From a virus: a stretch of 52,968 nucleotides of DNA. The notes beneath the pieces are model-generated. The model saw only the letters and a list, made by a program, of their open reading frames with translations, was not told where the DNA came from and did no database searches. This document shows positions 31,916 to 39,729 of the stretch, one piece after another (within the stretch, counting starts at the first letter, position 1; each line of letters starts with the position of its first letter). The translations under genes and the position numbers were made by a program. The DNA lies in IMG/VR virus record IMGVR_UViG_3300030118_000298, positions 1-52,968 of that record; one strand, 5' to 3'.

Positions 31916-32128
31916 ATGCCGGGCAATATGACTTACAAAATGAAGAAAAAGAAAAAAGATATGTATGGCTATGGTGGCGAAGTGGGCATGAAGAAGAAAA
32001 AGAAAATCATGTATAAGACTGGTGAAGAAGTACCAGAACTTACTAAAGCCCAAATGTCATTACCAAAAAATCTAAGGGATCAGATTATCCGATCAAAGAA
32101 AAAGAATATGGATAAGAAGAAAGGTTAG
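31916..32128 (+). CDS. Small lysine-rich protein
   Basis: 70 residues, with Lys runs (KMKKKKKDMYG, GMKKKKKIMYKTG, SKKKNMDKKKG), preceded by AAGGAGGTGATCAA. No known domain. Likely binds nucleic acid or an acidic surface. Similar in style to the small basic genes at 23804-24620. Confidence 0.5.
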   Translation: MPGNMTYKMKKKKKDMYGYGGEVGMKKKKKIMYKTGEEVPELTKAQMSLPKNLRDQIIRSKKKNMDKKKG

Positions 32129-32137
32129 GTATGTCCT

Positions 32138-32608
32138 GTGTTAGAATATGTAGCAGCAGCAAACGCGGCATACGCCGTAATCCGCAAAGCAGTCGAAAAT
32201 GGTCGCGAACTAACTTCTGTTGGTAAACAGATTGCGGCTTTTACACATGCTACAGATGATCTATCCAAACATGCACATAAGAAAAAGAACAGTATATGGT
32301 CAAACTTTACTGGTAAAGATGAAAGTGATTTAGAAGAATTTATGGCTCTGGAGGAGCTAAAACAAAAAGAAAATGAGTTAAAACAAATGATGATATATCT
32401 AGGCAGACCCGGTTTACATAGTGATTATGTAAGGTTTTGCGTAGAAGCTAGAAAGAAAAGACAGGAGGCAGCAAAAGAAAAAGAAAGAAGATGGGCTGCA
32501 TTTATAGAAGGTCTTCAAACATGGTTCTTAGTAAGCTTGTTCATTTTGATAGGATTAGGAATTTTAGTAGGTGGTGTTTGGATGCTAAGGTATAAAGGAA
32601 TTATTTGA
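32138..32608 (+). CDS. Helical protein with C-terminal membrane segment
   Basis: 156 residues starting at GTG 32138. Long charged helices (EEFMALEELKQKENELKQMM), a central GRPGLHSDYVRF segment, then a Lys-rich stretch before one C-terminal transmembrane span (TWFLVSLFILIGLGILVGGV). The pattern recurs in marine podoviruses; I do not know its role. It could be a virion or lysis-associated membrane protein. Its stop overlaps the next start. Confidence 0.55.
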   Translation: MLEYVAAANAAYAVIRKAVENGRELTSVGKQIAAFTHATDDLSKHAHKKKNSIWSNFTGKDESDLEEFMALEELKQKENELKQMMIYLGRPGLHSDYVRFCVEARKKRQEAAKEKERRWAAFIEGLQTWFLVSLFILIGLGILVGGVWMLRYKGII

Positions 32609-32931
32609 TGCCAAAGAAACTACAAAAACAATCTATATATGCTGAGTATGACCAAGACGGCGATGGTATCATTACTGATAAAGAACTTGGTAGTATTAAA
32701 CAAATAAAACAAACAGAAGATGCTTCACGAAAAAACCTAGCTCAACTTCGGATGGCTAGGTTTTCTTTAATTGCAATGGGTATATTTACTGTTGCTATGT
32801 TTTTTATTCCAATAGAAAGAGTAAATGCTTTAGCTGATATTAGTAATTTGTTTTATATTACAGGTGGTGGTATAGTTGCAACATATATGGGGACTACTGC
32901 TTGGACACAACGTAGTGCGAATGGAAAATGA
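32608..32931 (+). CDS. EF-hand membrane protein
   Basis: 107 residues. A canonical EF-hand loop, DQDGDGIITDKE (residues 15-26), carries calcium ligands at positions 1, 3, 5 and 12 plus the conserved Gly. Two transmembrane helices follow (about 51-68 and 77-95). The ATG overlaps the previous stop (TGATG). A calcium-binding module on a phage membrane protein could time lysis or interact with seawater-exposed membranes. Family not identified. Confidence 0.7.
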   Translation: MPKKLQKQSIYAEYDQDGDGIITDKELGSIKQIKQTEDASRKNLAQLRMARFSLIAMGIFTVAMFFIPIERVNALADISNLFYITGGGIVATYMGTTAWTQRSANGK

Positions 32932-33128
32932 TAACAGTGTTTGCTTTATACATATATACCGGAACTGCTTTACAACCACCAATAACATATTGGTATGATG
33001 TAAATAGATGTAGGTATTTTGCTAGTAAGATTATGAATCAACCACCTGTACCGGGTGAGAAGAAACAAAAGATTACAGCTGTATGTAAACTGCAAAAAGT
33101 AAGAAATGGTACTGAAATATACCATTGA
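32928..33128 (+). CDS. Small Cys-containing protein, possible secreted or membrane
   Basis: 66 residues overlapping the previous stop by 4 bases. A hydrophobic N-terminus (residues 2-14, ITVFALYIYTGTA) is followed by WYDVNRCRYFASKIMNQ and a C-terminal CKLQKV, giving two cysteines. It may be exported or membrane-tethered, like spanin components, but there is no lipobox. Located just before the holin. Confidence 0.5.
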   Translation: MITVFALYIYTGTALQPPITYWYDVNRCRYFASKIMNQPPVPGEKKQKITAVCKLQKVRNGTEIYH

Positions 33129-33139
33129 AAGGAGAGTAT

Positions 33140-33535
33140 ATGCTACAAGCATTAATAGGGCCAGTAACTGGGTTACTTGATAAGTTCATAGAGGACAAAG
33201 ATCAAAAAGCAAAGTTGGCTCACGAAATAGCTACCATGTCTGAAAAACATGCACAAGCTATTGCATTGGCTCAAATCGAAGTAAATAAAGCTGAGGCAGC
33301 AAGTGGGTCAATATTCAAGGGCGGCTGGCGTCCAGCTGTTGGGTGGGTCTGCGCGATTGCTTTTGCCTATCATTTTATCGTAAAAGATTTAGTTGTATTT
33401 GTATGTGCAGCATCTGGTGTAGAGCTACCAGATTTGCCGGAATTTGATATGGGTACACTTTTAACCGTTCTCGGCGGCATGCTCGGAATCGGATCACTCA
33501 GAACATATGAAAAGCAGAAAGGATTAACTAAGTAA
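33140..33535 (+). CDS. Holin, three-transmembrane type
   Basis: 131 residues from the ATG at 33140, preceded by AAAGGAGAG; the open frame from 33125 is a TTG without support. An N-terminal amphipathic segment and helix is followed by the conserved SGSIFKGGWRPAVGWVCAIAFAYHF region, a second hydrophobic span, and a C-terminal GGMLGIGSLRTYEKQKGL, as in the holin_3TMs/GTA holin family. It forms lesions in the inner membrane to release endolysin, which is encoded two genes downstream. Confidence 0.85.
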   Translation: MLQALIGPVTGLLDKFIEDKDQKAKLAHEIATMSEKHAQAIALAQIEVNKAEAASGSIFKGGWRPAVGWVCAIAFAYHFIVKDLVVFVCAASGVELPDLPEFDMGTLLTVLGGMLGIGSLRTYEKQKGLTK

Positions 33536-33539
33536 CTAT

Positions 33540-33719
33540 ATGAAAAATAATAAGTGGCTAGTTCCTTTTTTAGGTACTGTTTTACTAGGTTTATCGACAT
33601 GGGTCTTAGTCACTGTAGTAGAGTTGCAAGCACTGGTGAGTATGATGCAAAACGAATTATTAAATCTTGATAAAGTTATAGGTAGGATTTATGCACACAT
33701 GGATAGGTTAGCTAAATGA
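33540..33719 (+). CDS. 59-aa membrane/coiled-coil protein, spanin-like candidate
   Basis: 59 residues. One N-terminal transmembrane helix (WLVPFLGTVLLGLSTWVLVTV) followed by a helical, probably coiled-coil tail. It lies between holin and endolysin and overlaps the endolysin ATG by 4 bases. In this setting an inner-membrane spanin is a reasonable suggestion, but the topology alone does not prove it. Confidence 0.55.
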   Translation: MKNNKWLVPFLGTVLLGLSTWVLVTVVELQALVSMMQNELLNLDKVIGRIYAHMDRLAK

Positions 33720-34231
33720 GAGAAAATTTTGATAAATCATTACAACTAATGTTGAAACACGAAGGAGGTTTCGTAAATCACGAACGTGATCCGGGGGGTA
33801 TGACAAACCTTGGAGTTACTAAAAAAGTTTATGAAGATTGGTTAGGATACGAAGTTAACAAACAAGATATGATGAAGCTTACACCAGAAGATGTTGCTCC
33901 AATATATCTTAATAACTACTGGATAAAAGCAGGATGCGATGAATTACCTTCCGGTTTGGACTATGTTACGTTTGATTGGGCTGTTAATAGTGGAGTTAGT
34001 AGAAGTTCTAAAGGTATACAAAAATGTTGTGGCGCTGAGCCGGACGGTGTGATAGGGCCAAAGACACTGAAACTTGTTGCAGGACAAGATACAAAATTTA
34101 TGATAGAAAAGTTTAAAGAAATAAGGCAAACTTTCTATGAGGGTCTAAATCACTTTGACACATTTGGCAAAGGTTGGACTAGAAGGAATGACGAAGCAAC
34201 AGAAGTTGCATTAAAAATGGTTGAGGAATAA
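33716..34231 (+). CDS. GH108-type endolysin
   Basis: 171 residues. The catalytic opening LKHEGGFVNHERDPGGMTNLGVT (Glu15 as expected general acid, then the DxGG motif) is diagnostic of glycosyl hydrolase family 108 N-acetylmuramidases. FDWAVNSGV and AEPDGVIGPKT follow, the latter of the PG-binding_3 kind. No signal peptide, so release would need the holin. The start overlaps the 59-aa gene and the end overlaps the next gene by one base. Confidence 0.93.
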   Translation: MRENFDKSLQLMLKHEGGFVNHERDPGGMTNLGVTKKVYEDWLGYEVNKQDMMKLTPEDVAPIYLNNYWIKAGCDELPSGLDYVTFDWAVNSGVSRSSKGIQKCCGAEPDGVIGPKTLKLVAGQDTKFMIEKFKEIRQTFYEGLNHFDTFGKGWTRRNDEATEVALKMVEE

Positions 34232-36636
34232 TGGGATCAGTAAAGCTAACAAAGTTTTTAGGCGAAGCTCCAAAAGTATCTTCAGAGTTACTTCCTGATG
34301 GAGCTGCCCAAAATGCTTTCAATGTTAAACTGTATTCTGGTGATCTTATACCTTATAGGACTCCGAAGCTTGTTGAGAATGTCGGGCGAACGGGCACAAT
34401 TCAAACACTATATAAGCTTACTAATCCTACTAACGGTAACAATGTATTCCTTACATACCTCAATGATGTAGATATTGCTACTGCGTCTGCACCTTGGACA
34501 ACTACCTCTAACACAGAAGATACTGAACAAAGATTTTACTATACAGGTGATGGTACACCTAAAGTATCTAATTATGATTTAGCTACTGACGGAAGCGCAC
34601 CATATCCGGTAACTAATGGTTATTATGATCTTGGCTTGCCACTACCTGAAACAACTCCAACAGCTACTGCTGTAACATTTAATGTTGTAAGCTCGACACA
34701 CTATGAAAGAGATAGTGGTAATACTGCAACATTTTACGGGGGATCATCTCACAACTTACGCTCAGGTAATGTTGTGTCAGTTAGAGATTTTGGTACGTCA
34801 GACGAAGCTAAAGGTTTTAATGCTACTAACGTAGAGGTTACAGTTATAAATGCTACCGACTTTACATACTTTAGCCCCGGTGATCAGGTATCTAAAACTG
34901 CAAACACAACAGGTCGTTCTGAACTTGCAGGTAATACACAGATTAGAACATATGTTTATACATGGGTTACACCTTGGGATGAAGAAGCTATACCATCTCT
35001 ACCATCAAACGAGGTATATATAAAAGAAGGTCAAACTGTAAATGTAACTAACTTACCTACTGCAAAACCTTCTGTGCCTGCACAAAATTTTATACGGGGT
35101 ATACGGCTATACCGAACTGTTGTTTCTTCAGCAGCAACAGAATATTTTTTATTGTCTACTTTATGGTTTCCAACAACTACTACCAAAGTAAAACGAGCTG
35201 GTAGTGTAGTTACACTAACTTTAGCAGAGCCACATAATTTTATTGTAGATGATAGATTTAAGTTGTCTGGTATGACTACAGATAGTGGCAGTATGAATGG
35301 TGAGTTTTCCGTAGCTTCTATTGTTGATAAATATTCATTTACGTTTTCTGATAGCGGTAATGCTATATCTGAAACTGCCGATACCAACGGTACTGTGTTC
35401 CATGATGTTTCTGAAAATTTAGATTTATCTCCACGTTATTGGGGTGATGGAGGTAGTTTTACTTTTGTAGATGATTTTCTTATATCCGGTTTATCTAGGA
35501 TATTAGATTCTGAAGATAATGACCCACCACCTTCCGGTATGAAAGGGATTCGTGCAGCACACAATAATATTCTCGTTGGGTTTTTTGATAATCAGTTATG
35601 TTTTTCTTTTCCTGATAAACCTCATGCTTGGCCTGAACGTTTTAGATTAACGTTTGATTCTGACATTGTATCTGTAGAACCTATACAAGGTTTTATTCTT
35701 GTACTTACAAAAGAGTATCCATATCAAGTCTCAGGTAACGACCCTGCTACTATGGTGTCTGCTCGTATTGATACATTATATCCATGCCTTGCTAAAAAAT
35801 CTGTTGTTAATATGGGTTATGCAGTTGTGTGGGCTACGCATGGTGGTCTTGCTAGTTATGCACCCTCACAAGGTATAGACCTTGTTACTAAACTTATTCA
35901 CGATTGGGATACTTGGAATGAAGAACTCAACCCTGCTACTCTTATTGGCCACTATTACAACGGCAAGTATTTTGGTTCTCACTCTAGTGAATCATTTATC
36001 TTTGAACGAGATGATAAAGTAGGCGGATTTTTTGTAAGTATAAACTATACATTTACTGCTGCCTGTACTGATTATGAAACAGGAATTATGTATTACATTG
36101 GTGATAACCAAGGTAATCTTTTTGAGTGGGATAATAAACAACAAGTTCTTTCTCCACTAGAATGGAAGTCAAAAACTATTGTAACTAAAGATTTTATGAA
36201 TCTTGGTGCTGCTAGAGTTATTGCAGATTTTGAAACACCTAATGCTGAGGCTGAGAATATACAAGCTTTTAACAATACATTACCTGCTTTTAATAATGGT
36301 GTATGGTCTAAAAGTATACAGCTAGGTACATTAAATGGGCCTACAGACTATACAGATGCAGGTACAGCTGTAAATAATATTGGTACTTTAAACGCTTACC
36401 CTATAAATGCTGATGGGCAAACTAGATTTCCACTAGACTTGACAGGTGTGCTGCCAGTAACTTTTAAATTGTTCGTTGACAAACAATTGATATTTCAAGG
36501 AACAGTAAGTTCTGACGAAGTATTTAGATTGCCAAGCGGGTACAGAAGTGATACATTTGAAGTGGGGGTATCTGGTTCGTCAAGAATACGGGCGATACAT
36601 ATAGGTGAGACCCCATATGGATTGAGGACAGCATGA
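34231..36636 (+). CDS. Tail nozzle-like protein (T7 gp12-type size and layout)
   Basis: 801 residues, almost the length of T7 gp12 (794). The opening VKLTKFLGEAPKVSSELLPD then DLIPYRTPKLVENVG is like the gp12/P22 gp10 family start, with a repeating beta-rich pattern and a central NNILVGFFDNQLCFSFPDKPHAW. I call it a nozzle because it is followed by internal virion proteins as in T7, but the motif match is limited. It would form the tail tip tube. Confidence 0.6.
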   Translation: MGSVKLTKFLGEAPKVSSELLPDGAAQNAFNVKLYSGDLIPYRTPKLVENVGRTGTIQTLYKLTNPTNGNNVFLTYLNDVDIATASAPWTTTSNTEDTEQRFYYTGDGTPKVSNYDLATDGSAPYPVTNGYYDLGLPLPETTPTATAVTFNVVSSTHYERDSGNTATFYGGSSHNLRSGNVVSVRDFGTSDEAKGFNATNVEVTVINATDFTYFSPGDQVSKTANTTGRSELAGNTQIRTYVYTWVTPWDEEAIPSLPSNEVYIKEGQTVNVTNLPTAKPSVPAQNFIRGIRLYRTVVSSAATEYFLLSTLWFPTTTTKVKRAGSVVTLTLAEPHNFIVDDRFKLSGMTTDSGSMNGEFSVASIVDKYSFTFSDSGNAISETADTNGTVFHDVSENLDLSPRYWGDGGSFTFVDDFLISGLSRILDSEDNDPPPSGMKGIRAAHNNILVGFFDNQLCFSFPDKPHAWPERFRLTFDSDIVSVEPIQGFILVLTKEYPYQVSGNDPATMVSARIDTLYPCLAKKSVVNMGYAVVWATHGGLASYAPSQGIDLVTKLIHDWDTWNEELNPATLIGHYYNGKYFGSHSSESFIFERDDKVGGFFVSINYTFTAACTDYETGIMYYIGDNQGNLFEWDNKQQVLSPLEWKSKTIVTKDFMNLGAARVIADFETPNAEAENIQAFNNTLPAFNNGVWSKSIQLGTLNGPTDYTDAGTAVNNIGTLNAYPINADGQTRFPLDLTGVLPVTFKLFVDKQLIFQGTVSSDEVFRLPSGYRSDTFEVGVSGSSRIRAIHIGETPYGLRTA

Positions 36637-36992
36637 GTGTAGCAAACAGATTTACAGGTGTGCCAGCAGTGCCACAAGGGGGTTTTACAGATTATCAAAC
36701 TGTACTTATTGGTGCAGTAAAAGAAAATGTAGAATTATTAACTGGACTCCGTGGTGAAGTTGACACTGTAAGTAAAGCTGTAACTCAAGGTCAAGTAACA
36801 GTAAATGAATTAGGCCAACAAAAAATGCAGCAAGTATCTGCTAAAGGTACTGGCTTTACAATTAGTGGGCAAGAAGTTGCGGCTTTGGATGACGTAACTA
36901 AGCTTATACTTGATGTACAAACATTAGCTGCTGATGTGGCTGATATGAGAGCTACCCTTAATTTTTTAATTAAACAACTGAAAGGACGGTAA
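36633..36992 (+). CDS. Small virion protein with central coiled coil
   Basis: 119 residues, helical, with KENVELLTGLRGEVDTVSKAV and a C-terminal LILDVQTLAADVADMRATLN coiled-coil region. It overlaps the previous gene by 4 bases. Typical of a small accessory at the nozzle/internal-protein junction in marine podoviruses. Function unknown. Confidence 0.5.
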   Translation: MSVANRFTGVPAVPQGGFTDYQTVLIGAVKENVELLTGLRGEVDTVSKAVTQGQVTVNELGQQKMQQVSAKGTGFTISGQEVAALDDVTKLILDVQTLAADVADMRATLNFLIKQLKGR

Positions 36993-36994
36993 TT

Positions 36995-37825
36995 ATGGTA
37001 ATGAAACCTACAACTGATCCTATGATGCAAGCTCAAGCTCCTGATTTGGTAAGTCCGGCTGTGCCTGACTCTGTGTCATTGGATTTACCACCAGCAATCG
37101 AAACACTAATAACAATGCCTGCACCTCCCGTTACGACAGCAGGGTTAGGTGAAATAGCTACAGGTGTAACTCAAGGAGGCAACCCTAATTTTCCAGCTAT
37201 GGATTTTAGAATGCAACCTATGATGATGCAAGAAGGCGGAATGGTTCCATCTCCACCAGCAGGACTACAACCACAAATGGCAGCAGGGCCTACAAATCCA
37301 GCTATGATGGACGGACAAATAAATCAAACAATGTCACAAAATCCAGAGATGGTAGCTAGAATACGAGCAGCTATTGAGGCAGGTATTCAATCAGGTGAAC
37401 TTGATACTGCTGAGCTTAATATGATTATACAGCTTGCTAAAACAGTACAACAGAATCCAGCGATGTACCCTCAGATTAGACAGATGGCTATTCAAAGAGG
37501 GTTAATTCCAGCAGAGGAGATTCCTGAGCAATACGATGAGGGATTAATTACTGCTATTATTATGGCGGCAAAAGCTATGGAGGCTGATGTACAGATTGAA
37601 GGTGCAGAAATGATGCAACCTCAACCACCACAAATGATGAATGAAGGTGGTATACTCATTGGGCCATCACATGCTCAAGGTGGGATACCTACTAAAATAG
37701 CAGGTGTCAATAACGCTGAGATGGAAGGCGGAGAGTATGTCATTCCTAAAAATGTTGTGAAAGCAAAAGGTACAGAATTTTTTGATAAAATGCTTAAACA
37801 ATATGAAGAAGGTGGTGAAACTTAA
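36995..37825 (+). CDS. Pro/Met-rich virion protein
   Basis: 276 residues. Pro/Met-rich N-terminus (residues 1-105), a central helical domain, then a conserved C-terminal region with NEGGILIGPSHAQGGIPTKI and YVIPKNVVKAKGTEFFDKML. The last segment recurs in many marine-phage structural proteins (recalled). Located between the nozzle and GNAT-like genes, so an internal virion component. Function unknown. Confidence 0.6.
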   Translation: MVMKPTTDPMMQAQAPDLVSPAVPDSVSLDLPPAIETLITMPAPPVTTAGLGEIATGVTQGGNPNFPAMDFRMQPMMMQEGGMVPSPPAGLQPQMAAGPTNPAMMDGQINQTMSQNPEMVARIRAAIEAGIQSGELDTAELNMIIQLAKTVQQNPAMYPQIRQMAIQRGLIPAEEIPEQYDEGLITAIIMAAKAMEADVQIEGAEMMQPQPPQMMNEGGILIGPSHAQGGIPTKIAGVNNAEMEGGEYVIPKNVVKAKGTEFFDKMLKQYEEGGET

Positions 37826-38307
37826 TGACGTTACAAGTGGTGCAACAAGAACAGGAACAAAAACAATACAACGCTCAACTACTGTCTACTAAAGAACTAT
37901 TTGATAAGTATTGGGGTGGATGTATCCCATTATTTCAAGAGTGTATTGATAGAGCTATGCACGGTGAAATGACTGTAGAAGATATATATGATCGAGGTCT
38001 TAAAGGTCAGTTATATGTTATTGCAGTCAAAAACGATGATGGTGAAGTACCTGACGTAAAATTGGCATTAGCACTAGAACTTGTTTACTACCCTCAGTTT
38101 ACTGCTATGAATGTACTAGCTTTAGGCGGAAAAGATTTACGTCATAATATGAAAAGATTTTGGAAACAAGTTTGTGGTTGGGCACAGATTTGTGGAGTTA
38201 CTAAAATAGAATGCTTAGTCGCACCAGCTATGGAGAAAATTTTGCAAGCACAGGGCTTTGAACGAAAGTATTCACTACTAAGACAGGATTTAACGAAGGA
38301 GGTCTAA
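37825..38307 (+). CDS. GNAT-like internal virion protein (T7 gp13-like)
   Basis: 160 residues. The GNAT-like core is visible: TAMNVLALGG (strand and turn), FWKQVCGWAQICGVTKIECL, VAPAMEKILQAQGFERKYSL. The T7 internal core protein gp13 has the same fold, and this gene has the same position, between nozzle and gp14/16-like proteins. No acetyltransferase activity need be assumed. ATG overlaps the previous TAA. Confidence 0.6.
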   Translation: MTLQVVQQEQEQKQYNAQLLSTKELFDKYWGGCIPLFQECIDRAMHGEMTVEDIYDRGLKGQLYVIAVKNDDGEVPDVKLALALELVYYPQFTAMNVLALGGKDLRHNMKRFWKQVCGWAQICGVTKIECLVAPAMEKILQAQGFERKYSLLRQDLTKEV

Positions 38308-39720
38308 ATGCAAACTATAATTAATCCTTTAGTAGTTTCGGTAGGCCCTACTAACGAGGCTACTATTACTCCCGTTCCTATGACACATCATGGTGGCGGG
38401 GTCAAAAAAGTAATTGCTGTTGTTGCAGCAGTTGCTATTCCTATTGCCGCCCCTGCGATTGCAAGTTCTATTGCAGCATCTTCGCTTGTTAGTGCAAGTG
38501 TTGCAGCAGCTATGACTACTACAGCTGGAGCTGTTGTTAGTTCAGCGATTGTTGGTGCAGGACTTGGTGCTATTACAGCTAAAGTTACAGGTGGTGATGT
38601 AAAAGCAGGTGCTATCTCAGGACTTATTGGAGGTGGTATCGGTGGTTACTCAGCAGCTAGCAGACCGGGAATGTTTGGTAATCCAGCGGCACAAACATCG
38701 ACTGCAACGGCGGGCACAGCTACTAATTTAAGTGGCGGTAATGTAGCTGGTTCAGGTGCTACTACTACACCAGATGGTCTCACGAACGTTGCTTACTCAC
38801 CAGATGGTAGCGTAACAGCTTCAAATGCAAGTTTTGCTGGTAGTTCTGGCGCTAATGCTGTAGGAGATGCAGCAACTGCATTATCTAACAAAGCTGTTGA
38901 GTCTACAGGTTTTGTAGCAAGCATGAAACAAGGTTTATCTAGCGCTGGTGAACTAGCGCTGGACAGACTTACTAATCCAGAAGCGTTGGCTAATGCTGCA
39001 CTTCAAGTTGGTGGTGCTGTAGCTGCAGAAGCTATTGTTGGTACACCGGGTATGACTGCTGAAGAAACTGCAGCTATTGAGCAATACAAACAAGAGTTAC
39101 AGGTTCTTAAACAAAGAGATGAAGCAGCATTTAATCAAAAGCTAGATGCAGCTAAACAGTATATGGTACAAGCTGGGTACTATGATCCAAATTATTTTGC
39201 TCTACAATCAGCTAACAAAGCAGCTATTTCAGAAGCTCGTAAACTACGAGAGTTTGAGCGTAAAGCAGGTTTAACTATGGGTGGTGTATCTCAAGGTGAT
39301 CGTAGACGAGCAGCGTTATCAGGTGGTGCAAACATACAATCTGCATTTGATAGAGGTTTCTTAACAGGTACTGATCTTCAAAACCGTGCTATGAGCACTG
39401 GTGTTGGGCTTATTCCTAACGCTCCTACATCTGGAGCGCAAGGTGCTTACAACTTAGCTGTATTAGCAGGTAATCAAGGTGCTGCTGAACGTGCTGATGC
39501 TCGGGCTAAGAAAGATAACATACAAAAATTCTTTGGAGCTTTTTCAGTTAACAGAGGTAAAACCAATGCAGAAAAAGAAAGAGATAAACAGTTAGCTGCA
39601 GGTCTTGATACAGGTAGCATGCCTAGTTTAGACCAAAAGAAAAACATACCCGAAAACATACCCGGCATCATAAAACCTGAAGATTTAAAGAAAAACGAAC
39701 CACAGTTTCGATATACATAG
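38308..39720 (+). CDS. Ejection/internal virion protein (T7 gp14-like position)
   Basis: 470 residues. Residues 30-110 are Ala/Gly-rich and hydrophobic (VIAVVAAVAIPIAAPAIASS), followed by Ser/Gly/Thr-rich linker to about 190, a helical region (AEETAAIEQYKQELQVLKQR), and a basic C-terminal part. A hydrophobic N-terminus is usual for proteins that enter the host membrane during DNA ejection. The adjacent gene carries a transglycosylase. Function inferred from composition and position. Confidence 0.65.
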   Translation: MQTIINPLVVSVGPTNEATITPVPMTHHGGGVKKVIAVVAAVAIPIAAPAIASSIAASSLVSASVAAAMTTTAGAVVSSAIVGAGLGAITAKVTGGDVKAGAISGLIGGGIGGYSAASRPGMFGNPAAQTSTATAGTATNLSGGNVAGSGATTTPDGLTNVAYSPDGSVTASNASFAGSSGANAVGDAATALSNKAVESTGFVASMKQGLSSAGELALDRLTNPEALANAALQVGGAVAAEAIVGTPGMTAEETAAIEQYKQELQVLKQRDEAAFNQKLDAAKQYMVQAGYYDPNYFALQSANKAAISEARKLREFERKAGLTMGGVSQGDRRRAALSGGANIQSAFDRGFLTGTDLQNRAMSTGVGLIPNAPTSGAQGAYNLAVLAGNQGAAERADARAKKDNIQKFFGAFSVNRGKTNAEKERDKQLAAGLDTGSMPSLDQKKNIPENIPGIIKPEDLKKNEPQFRYT

Positions 39721-39729
39721 GAGTTTAGT

